Shown here: piece after piece, positions 1-6,472 of the stretch
Layout of the letters: the number at the start of each line of letters is the position of its first letter
How positions within the stretch are numbered: the first letter of the stretch is position 1
DNA from: Oscillospiraceae bacterium
GTDB taxonomy: Bacteria > Bacillota > Clostridia > Oscillospirales > Ruminococcaceae
Reading direction: 5' to 3'
DNA length: 12,451 bases
Assembly: GCA_029062865.1 (NCBI GenBank)
Contig: JAIDPG010000154.1
Coordinates: 1-12,451 of the forward strand
Notes under the pieces: generated by a model
Databases searched by the model: none
What the model saw: only the letters and a program-made list of their open reading frames with translations
Told to the model about the DNA's origin: nothing
Translations under genes and position numbers: made by a program

Positions 1-111
1 AAAATCCGGTTCTTCCCCTCCCAGCGAGAGGATCATTACGGCAAACGGAAACAGCGTCGAAAGCTTACCTATCAGAGCAATCGCCTTAAAAATCTTTGAA
101 GCTGTTTTCAT
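1..111 (-). CDS. N-terminal fragment of a probable membrane protein downstream of DUF58
   Basis: The ATG at 111-109 on the minus strand opens a frame that stays open to the window edge (37 codons). The visible residues have Lys near the start (MKTASKIFKA) followed by hydrophobic stretches (IALIG, LFPFAVMIL), which fits a first transmembrane segment or signal anchor. It lies 37 bp after the DUF58 stop on the same strand, so it is probably the next gene of the moxR-DUF58 cluster. In such clusters the third gene is often a transglutaminase-like or other integral membrane protein, but nothing visible here identifies the family. The ribosome binding site is unusual: GAAGGGGGGGGG lies just upstream of CAG-ATG. 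The function is unknown and the gene is cut by the window, not necessarily broken. Confidence 0.6.
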   Translation of the reverse strand, partial: MKTASKIFKAIALIGKLSTLFPFAVMILSLGGEEPDF

Positions 112-114
112 CTG

Positions 115-127
115 CCCCCCCCCTTCT
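115..127 (-). promoter_or_regulatory. Ribosome binding site containing a nine-G homopolymer
   Basis: Read on the minus strand, the stretch just before the ATG at 111 is AGAAG followed by nine consecutive G in all, then CAG-ATG. The purine-rich run is the only Shine-Dalgarno candidate for the partial gene. Its length is prone to slippage, which would change the SD-to-start distance. Confidence 0.5.
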
Positions 128-148
128 TTTCAATTGTACATTGTAATA

Positions 149-1255
149 TCATCGTGGAATTATATGAAGCTCCGCCGTTTTGGGAACAAACGCGTCGCCG
201 TCGGTCAAGCCAGCGGTCAGGATCTTTACGGTTTTTCGTTTCAGTGTGAGCGCGTTAAGCAGCGCTCCCAGGCGCTCGGAGACGAACGGCGTTATCAGAA
301 TTATGTCCGTGAAATCGTTGAGGTCTAAGCTCTCGAAGAAAACGTCGGCGTAGTCGCCGCACGTGGGTTCAAGCTCCGCAAGCGTCCGCAGAACGCCCAG
401 CGAGTGCTCGTACCCGCTTGCTGCGGGGATCAAAAGCGCGGCTTCCGTGTTCGCCGTAAGCGCGCACTCCGTCGAGCCCGAGTTCTCGCAATGATCCAAC
501 ACAAACGCCGCCGCCTTTATCTGAAGCTCCAGATTGTGATCCGAAAGCGGCTGAACGTGCGTTTCGCTTCGCTGCATATTCATCAGGATCATCACGCGGC
601 GCTCGGTCGTGAACTCGTTGTCGAACACCATAGGTCTGCCGCAGCGGGCGGTCTGCGCCCAGTGAACTCGGTTCATCGGCTCGCGACCCGTATATTCCCG
701 CGCGCCGCTGATCATAAACGGGTCGGGAAGCATGAACCGCCGCACGCTTATGTCACCGATAAACGTGTTTCCCGAAAGCTCGCCCGCCTCCATATCCGCG
801 GGCGCGGGAAGAACTCGGACGGAATCGGACACCTCGAACATTTTCGCGCGCTTTGACAAGCCGAACAGGTCACTTACCGTAATAGTCGCGTTGTCGATCG
901 TCATTATGCCGCGCTTTTCGCACTTTACCTTCCACACGCGGCGGCATTTCTGATAGCCTTTAAGCGTGAAGATCCCCGAAACAAGCCCGCGCAGGCTCCG
1001 ATCCTTTTTGTTTTCGGGATTTTGTCCTTTAAATCTCAGATACGGCGAGCAGCTTATCTCGCTTCTTGCCCACACAAGCGGCAGGCGCTTGGCGTTGTCG
1101 ATCTCTTCTATAATCTCGATCTCGTCGTTTTCATACGCCTCGGAGACGCTTATTTTTATCGTGTACGTGACGTTTTTGAAGCCGAGCTTTTCGTACAGGA
1201 AAAACTCCGCCGCTACTATCGCCGCGAGAATCAAAACCATTCCGATAAGGTTCAT
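149..1255 (-). CDS. DUF58 domain-containing protein
   Basis: A 368-residue protein with a single N-terminal membrane segment (about residues 3-22), a variable region with the typical SDLFGL motif (128-133), and the DUF58 signature at about 184-204 (GAREYTGREPMNRVHW..TAR). DUF58 proteins are commonly encoded beside MoxR AAA+ ATPases and are thought to work with them at the membrane in protein maturation or complex assembly; the exact role is not established. The start is supported by GGAGAG just upstream, and only 13 bp separate it from the moxR stop, so the two genes are almost certainly cotranscribed and translationally close. Many DUF58 proteins have two N-terminal membrane helices, while I see only one. 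The family assignment is firm; the cellular function is inferred from context only. Confidence 0.9.
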   Translation of the reverse strand: MNLIGMVLILAAIVAAEFFLYEKLGFKNVTYTIKISVSEAYENDEIEIIEEIDNAKRLPLVWARSEISCSPYLRFKGQNPENKKDRSLRGLVSGIFTLKGYQKCRRVWKVKCEKRGIMTIDNATITVSDLFGLSKRAKMFEVSDSVRVLPAPADMEAGELSGNTFIGDISVRRFMLPDPFMISGAREYTGREPMNRVHWAQTARCGRPMVFDNEFTTERRVMILMNMQRSETHVQPLSDHNLELQIKAAAFVLDHCENSGSTECALTANTEAALLIPAASGYEHSLGVLRTLAELEPTCGDYADVFFESLDLNDFTDIILITPFVSERLGALLNALTLKRKTVKILTAGLTDGDAFVPKTAELHIIPR

Positions 1256-1268
1256 GGCGCACTCTCCG

Positions 1269-2186
1269 TCAATTCTCCGTGGGAACCGGCACGGTATCGA
1301 GAATTTGCCCGATAACGTCTCCGCGCGCCGCGCTCTTGAAAATAAGCCGATGCGGGATTACGTAAGGCGCGGCTTTCTTAACGTCCTGCGGTGTCGCGCA
1401 GTCTCTTCCGTCTATCGCCGCGAGGGCGCAGCTCATACGCTTAAGAGCCGCCGCGCCTCTTGTCGAGAGCCCGAGCTTTACCGAAGCGTGGCGGCGCGTC
1501 GCGGCGGCGATATCCGCGATGTAGCCGCAGACCGCCTCGTTTGCCCTGCACGCGTTCACCTCGTCCTGTGCCTTGAGAATATCCGCGCTCGAGCAAACCG
1601 CCGAAAGCTTTTCCTCCGCCCCGAAAGAAGCCGCACCGCCGATTACGGCGATCTCCTCATCCCTGTCGGGATAGCCGAGCGCTAATCTAATCATAAACCT
1701 GTCGAGCTGCGCCTCGGGGAGCGGGTACGTTCCTTGTATCTCCGCGGGGTTTTGCGTCGCGATGACGAAAAACGGCGCGTCGAGCCGCATTGTCTCACCG
1801 TCGATCGTCGTCTGGCGCTCCTCCATGCACTCCAAAAGCGCCGACTGCGTCCGCGGAGTTGCTCTGTTGATCTCGTCCGCGAGCAGAACATTTGCGAAAA
1901 CCGGACCCTTTCGCAGCAAAAACTCCTGCGTTTTCATATTGTAGAATTTAATTCCCGTGATGTCCGACGGCAGCAAGTCCGGCGTGAACTGAATTCTTCG
2001 GAACTCCCCGCCCACCGACCGCGCCAGCGACCGCGCGAGGAGCGTCTTGCCCGTACCAGGAACGTCCTCCAGCAGCACGTGCCCGCCCGCGAACATCGCT
2101 GCGCACACCAGCTCTATCTGCGAGTCCTTTCCGCGGATCGCTTTGGAAATATTTTCCGTTAGCTTTGCCGTTAATTCTTTGATCAT
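1269..2186 (-). CDS. MoxR-family AAA+ ATPase
   Basis: A 305-residue AAA+ ATPase of the MoxR class. Visible motifs are Walker A (EDVPGTGKT, ending at residue 48), Walker B (LLADEINR, about 101-108), a sensor motif ATQNP (143-147), and the MoxR-typical LPEAQLDRF (156-164). MoxR proteins hydrolyse ATP as chaperone-like rings, often with a DUF58 or VWA-domain partner; here DUF58 follows directly. The length is normal for the family. The start is supported by AAGGAG seven bases before the ATG. The upstream 106 bp contain the dispersed palindromic element described separately, which would form a large hairpin in the 5' leader. No clear sigma-A promoter is visible between the MATE stop and this gene, so read-through from MATE or initiation near the element are both possible. 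The substrate complex is unknown. Confidence 0.93.
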   Translation of the reverse strand: MIKELTAKLTENISKAIRGKDSQIELVCAAMFAGGHVLLEDVPGTGKTLLARSLARSVGGEFRRIQFTPDLLPSDITGIKFYNMKTQEFLLRKGPVFANVLLADEINRATPRTQSALLECMEERQTTIDGETMRLDAPFFVIATQNPAEIQGTYPLPEAQLDRFMIRLALGYPDRDEEIAVIGGAASFGAEEKLSAVCSSADILKAQDEVNACRANEAVCGYIADIAAATRRHASVKLGLSTRGAAALKRMSCALAAIDGRDCATPQDVKKAAPYVIPHRLIFKSAARGDVIGQILDTVPVPTEN

Positions 2187-2209
2187 CTTTAACTCCTTAT
2201 TTAAATTTA

Positions 2210-2315
2210 AAATTTCAAAATTCCGTCACCGATGCCGTTCCGCGCTGCGCTTCGCTCCGCGCAGAACGGCACCGCTGACGGAACCGGTCAAAAATCCTGA
2301 CACTTTTTGAAATTT
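2210..2315 (-). repeat. Dispersed palindromic element, copy 1 (moxR leader)
   Basis: Read on the minus strand it starts with AAATTTCAAAA (2315-2305) and ends with the inverted copy TTTTGAAATTT (2220-2210). Between them is a 63-nt palindrome (2283-2221) with two 30-nt arms around a GAA tip; most positions pair, including G-U pairs. The sequence next to the palindrome is TTGACCGG. The element ends 23 bp before the moxR start and runs into TTTAAATAAGGAG, the gene's ribosome binding site. A second copy lies at 12008-12125 in the same orientation relative to purM. No transposase is encoded. It could be a non-autonomous mobile element, a structured RNA leader, or both. Confidence 0.8.
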
Positions 2316-2360
2316 ATGCGGTCTTGTTATGTTAATGCGAGTCGGTGGATTTGGAAGAAA

Positions 2361-2376
2361 TTTTGAAATTTATGCG
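2361..2376 (-). repeat. Solo terminal end of the palindromic element at the MATE stop codon
   Basis: The 16 bases TTTTGAAATTTATGCG at 2361-2376 are identical to 2305-2320, the outer end of element copy 1, 56 bp away. Read on the minus strand this is GCATAAATTTCAAAA. The MATE stop codon TAA (2372-2370) lies inside it. There is no palindrome attached, so it looks like a remnant or a duplicated end. Confidence 0.6.
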
Positions 2377-3773
2377 CCGCCGTAATTTTGATCTGTTTTC
2401 GGCAGCTTATGCAAGGTAATTGCCGCGATTATCCCGATGATAACGGCACAGACCGTCCAGATTATCGGCTCGGAGATCACCACGCCGAAATAGCCGCCTA
2501 TCTCCTCAATAGTCTTACCCGCTTTGCCGTTTGTGCCGCCGAAAAGCGGAATCATCGCCGCCACCGTTACTATCTTCCAGGAAAGCTCAATAACGCTGCA
2601 AATGATCGGCACTAAGCTCCTTCCCAAGCCCTGAAGCACGCTTCTCAAAGCAAGCAGCGCGGAAAGCGCGTAGTAAAACGGCGCCGCCCACCTTATATAC
2701 AAGGCTCCGGTGTCGATGATCGCGCGGCTGTTCTCGCCGTCGGCGCTTATTATCAATCCTACCAGAAAATCGCCCGCAAGATTTATCGTGACAAGAGCTA
2801 TCGTCGACCACGCCGCCATGATCGCCAGCCCGTAAAATATCCCGCGCCGTATTTGCGAATATTTCCCCGCGCCGCGATTCTGCGAGCAGTATGTAACCAT
2901 CGTCGCGCTTACCGCCGAGTACGGCATTATCGTCAGCGAAAAGATCTTCCGCGCCGCCGTGTGCGCCGTTATAATATCCTTCCCAAAGCCGTTTATCCCG
3001 TTCTGGAGTATCACCGAGCCCATATCCACAATTGAAAACATAAGCGCCATTCCAAGCCCCGAGGAGAGCAGCTCCGCCGTGGTTTGCGCGGTGAATTTGA
3101 AGTCCTTTTTTCCGACCAGAAGCATCGGGCGTTTTTTTATCAAATACACAAGACACACCCCGGCAGAGATCGCCTGCGCCGCCACCGTTGCCGCCGCCGC
3201 CCCGATCACTCCCGCCTTAAAAACGGCAACCAACAGCAGATCCAGCACGATGTTGAGCACCGTCGAAATCACCAGAATAACCAGCGGCACAACCGTATCT
3301 CCCACCGCGCGGAGGATTCCCGCCTCGAAATTATAAAGCAGCGTCACCGCCAAGCCGATCGCCACGACAAATAAATAGCTCCGCGCCTCCGCGAAGATGT
3401 CCTGCTCCACGTCAAGCGCCGTCAGCAGCGGGTTTATAAACACAGTCGCCGCGATTATCAGCAACGCCGTCACTGCCGCCGAAAACGTCAGCATACGCGC
3501 GATAGTGCGGCGCATTTCGTCGAGCTCCCCAGCGCCGAAGTTCTTCGCGACGATTATCCCGAACCCGTTCACCAAGCCGTTTATGATATTTATCATAAGC
3601 GACACAACGGGCACGGACGCGCCCACTGCCGCAATGGAATCGTTGCCGAGATTTTTTCCGATTATCATAATATCGGACAGACTGTACAGCTGCTGGAAAA
3701 GATTTCCAAGCAAAACCGGCACGGCAAACATCGCGATAAGCCGAAGCGGCTCGCCGCGCGTAAGATCCTTCAT
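2370..3773 (-). CDS. MATE family multidrug/sodium antiporter
   Basis: An integral membrane protein of about 467 residues with roughly twelve hydrophobic segments in two halves, as expected for MATE exporters, which expel cationic drugs or metabolites in exchange for Na+ or H+. Family-typical stretches include NLFQQLYSLSDIMIIG near the N-terminus and AGILRAVGDTVVPL with NIVLDLLLV in the middle, plus VLQGLGRSLVPI in the second half. Two starts are possible: the ATG at 3782, which abuts AAAAGG with no spacing, and the ATG at 3773, which has AGGA eight bases upstream. I prefer 3773. The stop codon falls inside a copy of the end of the dispersed element. Transcription probably starts from the promoter at 3808-3836. 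The substrate cannot be told from the sequence. Confidence 0.93.
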   Translation of the reverse strand: MKDLTRGEPLRLIAMFAVPVLLGNLFQQLYSLSDIMIIGKNLGNDSIAAVGASVPVVSLMINIINGLVNGFGIIVAKNFGAGELDEMRRTIARMLTFSAAVTALLIIAATVFINPLLTALDVEQDIFAEARSYLFVVAIGLAVTLLYNFEAGILRAVGDTVVPLVILVISTVLNIVLDLLLVAVFKAGVIGAAAATVAAQAISAGVCLVYLIKKRPMLLVGKKDFKFTAQTTAELLSSGLGMALMFSIVDMGSVILQNGINGFGKDIITAHTAARKIFSLTIMPYSAVSATMVTYCSQNRGAGKYSQIRRGIFYGLAIMAAWSTIALVTINLAGDFLVGLIISADGENSRAIIDTGALYIRWAAPFYYALSALLALRSVLQGLGRSLVPIICSVIELSWKIVTVAAMIPLFGGTNGKAGKTIEEIGGYFGVVISEPIIWTVCAVIIGIIAAITLHKLPKTDQNYGGA

Positions 3774-3807
3774 ATCTCTCATCCTTTTCTACACAAAATC
3801 TAACTAT

Positions 3808-3836
3808 ATTGTAGCACAACCCTCTCAAAAAAACAA
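3808..3836 (-). promoter_or_regulatory. Candidate sigma-A promoter for the MATE gene
   Basis: On the minus strand TTGTTT (3836-3831) is followed after 17 bp by TACAAT (3813-3808). The -10 box is good; the -35 box matches only the TTG. It lies about 35 bp before the preferred start of the MATE gene. Confidence 0.45.
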
Positions 3837-3849
3837 GTACCTTTTTCGG

Positions 3850-3880
3850 AATTGACAATGTATAATGTACAATTGACAAT
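3850..3880. repeat. AATTGACAAT direct repeat flanking a TGTAC core
   Basis: AATTGACAAT occurs at 3850-3859 and again at 3871-3880, separated by GTATAATGTAC. The core TATAATGTACAATTGA (3861-3876) recurs with one mismatch on the minus strand at 145-130, in the gap after the DUF58 gene. I recall AT-rich repeats of this flavour between genes in other Clostridia, but cannot verify the family here. Confidence 0.5.
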
Positions 3881-3909
3881 TTTGGAGCGGTTTTTGCGAC
3901 CTTAAAATA

Positions 3910-3928
3910 ACGCGCGTTTCGCGCGCGT
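3910..3928. repeat. Short CG-alternating hairpin
   Basis: ACGCGCG (3910-3916) pairs with CGCGCGT (3922-3928) across a 5-nt loop. It is the first of three hairpins stacked between spoVT and the MATE promoter. It has no strong U-tract, and its function is unknown. Confidence 0.45.
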
Positions 3929-3932
3929 ATTT

Positions 3933-3963
3933 AAAACTTCCCCCGCTCTGCGGGGGAAGTTTT
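3933..3963. terminator. Bidirectional intrinsic terminator-like hairpin
   Basis: AAAACTTCCCCCGC (3933-3946) is a perfect 14-bp inverted repeat of GCGGGGGAAGTTTT (3950-3963) with a TCT loop. The A and T ends of the arms supply U-tracts in both directions. It is the second hairpin after the spoVT stop and would insulate the MATE promoter region. Confidence 0.7.
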
Positions 3964-4010
3964 TGTATCGCCGCAAATCGGCGCACCGAAATTATCCGTT
4001 GTAAATTATA

Positions 4011-4035
4011 AAATCCCCGCCAAAGGCGGGGATTT
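4011..4035 (-). terminator. Intrinsic terminator of spoVT
   Basis: AAATCCCCGCC (4011-4021) and GGCGGGGATTT (4025-4035) form a perfect 11-bp stem with a 3-nt loop, two bases after the spoVT stop. On the minus strand the stem ends in GGGGATTTTATAATTT, a suitable U-rich tail. Confidence 0.8.
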
Positions 4036-4037
4036 TT

Positions 4038-4583
4038 TCACTCTTCCATCTGCTTTCCGAAGTACAAAGCCGCGGCTTGGACAAGCGCGGACTGTTCGGC
4101 GGTGGCGGTGTCGTTTTCGTTGTCGGAGCTCAGCATAATTACCGCGCCGTTTACGTCGCCCGAAGCGAGGATCGGCGAGCAAGCCACGGCGTAGCGGTCA
4201 ACGCCCTCGATAGGGTTTAAACGCTGCTGGTCGCTGTCGCGGAGAACGTAGTTCTTGCGCTGCTCGATAAGATCTTCAAGCGAGCCCGAAACGCGCCGCT
4301 CGATGACCTCCTTCTTACTGATTCCCGAAACCGCGATAACGTGGTCGCGGTCGCAGATTACGGCGGGTCTGCCGCCGACCTTTGACAGAACGTCGGCGTA
4401 CTGCGAAGCGGTGGAGCTTATCTCCCCGATCGGGGAGTATTTCTTGAAGATGACCTCTCCGTCTGGACTGGTATAAATTTCCAGCGGATCGCCCTCGCGG
4501 ATCCTCATTGTGCGGCGGATCTCCTTCGGTATTACGATTCTTCCCAAATCGTCTATTCTGCGGACTATGCCCGTTGCTTTCAT
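4038..4583 (-). CDS. spoVT: Stage V sporulation protein T (AbrB-family transcription regulator)
   Basis: A 181-residue protein starting MKATGIVRRIDDLGRIVIPK, the classic swapped-hairpin AbrB DNA-binding domain (residues 1 to about 50), followed by a GAF-like C-terminal domain (about 55-178). This two-domain layout and length match SpoVT, which in Bacillus tunes sigma-G-dependent gene expression in the forespore; related AbrB-only regulators are about half this size. The ATG is preceded by GGAGG nine bases upstream. The gene is monocistronic in appearance: terminators lie on both sides (4695-4719 and 4011-4035). I could not identify a convincing sigma-G or sigma-A promoter in the 144 bp upstream. 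Its presence is the main argument that the organism makes spores or descends from spore formers. Confidence 0.95.
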   Translation of the reverse strand: MKATGIVRRIDDLGRIVIPKEIRRTMRIREGDPLEIYTSPDGEVIFKKYSPIGEISSTASQYADVLSKVGGRPAVICDRDHVIAVSGISKKEVIERRVSGSLEDLIEQRKNYVLRDSDQQRLNPIEGVDRYAVACSPILASGDVNGAVIMLSSDNENDTATAEQSALVQAAALYFGKQMEE

Positions 4584-4694
4584 ATATCAATTCCTCCAAA
4601 ATATTTTTTCTGATGCAGTTAAAACCGCTGAAAGTATTTTTTACTACTTGGAGAAAAATATACACTCTTCGACATTTTTTTCATATAACAAAAT

Positions 4695-4719
4695 CCCCCG
4701 CTTTTCATACAAGCGGGGG
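4695..4719 (-). terminator. Intrinsic terminator after the lipid kinase gene
   Basis: CCCCCGCTT (4695-4703) pairs with AAGCGGGGG (4711-4719) across a 7-nt loop, a few bases after the kinase stop. On the minus strand the stem is followed by ATTTTGTTAT; on the plus strand it is followed by TTATTTTT. Confidence 0.8.
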
Positions 4720-4727
4720 GTTATTTT

Positions 4728-5588
4728 TCAGACATTTTCCGTCTGTTTTGCCTCAACCGAATAATGGCTGACGTTCAGATAAGTCTCCCCGTCCACCTGA
4801 AGCGGCGTGGGGCGGTCGAACGCTACGGTTATCTCGTGCCCGGTAAGCACCTCGACCATCTTCTTGTGCTCGACGTGCTTGCCCTTGAAAATCGACGGGA
4901 ACACCATAAGCGTTTTCAGCTTGCTTTTGCAGTGGAACACGACAACCGACTGCTTCCGCTCCGTGTTGAGCCTGTCCTGCGCGGGCGCGATGTTCATGCC
5001 GCCGCCGTAAAACCGCCCGTTCATCGTCGCCGTGAGCCAGACGTGACTGTACTTATGCTCCACGCCGTCAACCGTCACAACGGCGTTGCGCTGCTTGAAT
5101 TTTCCGAGAATTCCCTTAATAGCTATCGCCGCGTAGTTTATCGGCTTTGTCGTCTGCTTTTTGAGCCTGTCGCCCTCCTCGCAGCAGTAGCCGTCAATGC
5201 CGTAGCCGATGCCGTTTAGGAAGTAAATCTTCTTGCAGTTGTTGACGGAAACGGTCGGGAGATTTTTCAGATAGTCGTTAAGCAAAACGACCTCGTCGCT
5301 GTCGTGCTCCTTGATGTCATTTTTAAAATCGTTGCCGTTGCCCGTCGGGAAGTAGTAGAGCGGGTGCTCCGGCACTTTGCCGCCGAACTTGTTTATGAAG
5401 AAGTGAATAGTTCCGTCGCCTCCCGCGAGGACGATCTTGTCATCACTCCGAGACAAAATCTCGCGCAGATCGGCTTTGATCAAATCGACGAATTCAGCGT
5501 CCTCATAGCCCGAAAGCTTCTTGATTTTCGCGGCGTTTTCCTCGCCGTGGTGGTTGTCGGCAAGCGAATTGTACAGCACTTTAATCAT
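4728..5588 (-). CDS. Diacylglycerol kinase-family lipid kinase
   Basis: A 286-residue protein of the DAGK/YegS/DgkB fold, which uses ATP to phosphorylate diacylglycerol or a related lipid. Visible family motifs are the nucleotide-binding LAGGDGT (54-60), TGNGND (82-87), GIGYGID (126-132), the GGGMNIAP stretch (195-202) and QVDGE near the C-terminus (264-268). Length is normal. Its start overlaps the end of the upstream acyltransferase by 8 bp (ATGATTAA), with AAGGAG upstream of the ATG, so translation is probably coupled. With the acyltransferase it would feed or recycle phosphatidic acid at the membrane. The exact lipid substrate cannot be told, so no gene symbol is given. Confidence 0.9.
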   Translation of the reverse strand: MIKVLYNSLADNHHGEENAAKIKKLSGYEDAEFVDLIKADLREILSRSDDKIVLAGGDGTIHFFINKFGGKVPEHPLYYFPTGNGNDFKNDIKEHDSDEVVLLNDYLKNLPTVSVNNCKKIYFLNGIGYGIDGYCCEEGDRLKKQTTKPINYAAIAIKGILGKFKQRNAVVTVDGVEHKYSHVWLTATMNGRFYGGGMNIAPAQDRLNTERKQSVVVFHCKSKLKTLMVFPSIFKGKHVEHKKMVEVLTGHEITVAFDRPTPLQVDGETYLNVSHYSVEAKQTENV

Positions 5589-6399
5589 TGTTACGCTCCT
5601 TAAATCTGTCTAAATTATTCTGCATTATTTCCCTGATTTTCGGCGAAAGCTCGGCGGTTTTCTCCTTTGCTTCGATTACTTCCAGAATATCGAAATATAC
5701 GTGCGTTCTCCGGAAAGGGAAGCGCTTGTGGACCTTTTCCGTGCCGCAGATCGTCGCGACGACGATAGGGCAGCCGGATTTTGAAGCCGCTTTAAAGCAC
5801 CCCGCCTTGAATTCCTGCAAATCGTAGGATCTTCCGCGGTGACCCTCCGGGAAAACCCCGACCGAAACCGCGTCGGATTTAATCAAATCAGCCGCGCGAT
5901 TGATCGATCTCATCGCGTTTTTCGGGCTTTCGCGGTCTATTGAGACATAGCAGCAGCGCGTCATCAGATGCCGCCCGATAGGGATTTTAAAATTCGACGG
6001 CTTTGAGATAAACGCGAGCGGCTTCTTCCAAAGCGTCACGCACTCCACCATATTGTCAAATCTTGACAGGTGATTTGAAACGAACAAAAACCGCCCGCTT
6101 TCGGGGATTTTTTCCAGCCCCGACGCGTGGACTTTTATCCGCGCCGCCGTGATCACGAACCAATACGCCATATTCAGCTGAAACAAATGGAGTTTTGACG
6201 GCTTGTCATATCGGAATTCATCGGGCTTGACGGGAATGAAAAAGCACGTCAGCCAAAGCGCGAACCAATAAAGCAGCGAAAATCCCACAACTCCCGCGGC
6301 AAAGCTCACGGGAATTATCCAGATCTGCGATATTTCCGTGATCGTCAGCGCGGAGAAGATCCCCGCGGAAATCGCACTTAAAATAACGACTAAAGGCAT
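5581..6399 (-). CDS. PlsC-like 1-acylglycerol-3-phosphate acyltransferase
   Basis: A 272-residue membrane-associated protein with hydrophobic N-terminal segments (about 3-20 and 28-56) followed by an acyltransferase domain. The catalytic NHLSRFD (109-115) is the NHx4D motif, and FPEGHRG (183-189) is the FPEGTR-type glycerophosphate-binding motif with His in place of the usual Thr. CGTEKVH (218-224) is a further conserved block. Members transfer an acyl chain to lysophosphatidic acid to make phosphatidic acid. The ATG has AAAGGAG nine bases upstream. It overlaps the lipid kinase gene by 8 bp and lies 73 bp after the CAP-lipoprotein stop with no clear terminator or promoter between, so read-through from that gene is possible. 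The acceptor lipid is not proven. Confidence 0.9.
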   Translation of the reverse strand: MPLVVILSAISAGIFSALTITEISQIWIIPVSFAAGVVGFSLLYWFALWLTCFFIPVKPDEFRYDKPSKLHLFQLNMAYWFVITAARIKVHASGLEKIPESGRFLFVSNHLSRFDNMVECVTLWKKPLAFISKPSNFKIPIGRHLMTRCCYVSIDRESPKNAMRSINRAADLIKSDAVSVGVFPEGHRGRSYDLQEFKAGCFKAASKSGCPIVVATICGTEKVHKRFPFRRTHVYFDILEVIEAKEKTAELSPKIREIMQNNLDRFKERNND

Positions 6400-6472
6400 C
6401 TTTTTATTCTCCTTTAGCTTGATCTGAGTTTATTCTGTTTTCTTCCTTCGGCGGGGAAAAGCGATTGAAAGA

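Noticed and set aside
404..856. 150-codon plus-strand ORF with many Arg and His residues
   Set aside because: It is antisense to the DUF58 gene, has the Arg/His-rich composition of a shadow frame in GC-rich coding DNA, and shows no motif or ribosome binding site.
2210..2315. Copy 1 of the palindrome as an ordinary terminator of the MATE gene
   Set aside because: It is 55 bp or more past the stop, is shared in full with the purM leader including terminal repeats and SD, and is far longer than a normal terminator; termination may still be a secondary effect.
4584..4727. A sigma-G promoter for spoVT
   Set aside because: No pair of -35 and -10 boxes with acceptable spacing to the sigma-G consensus could be found, so no promoter is called.
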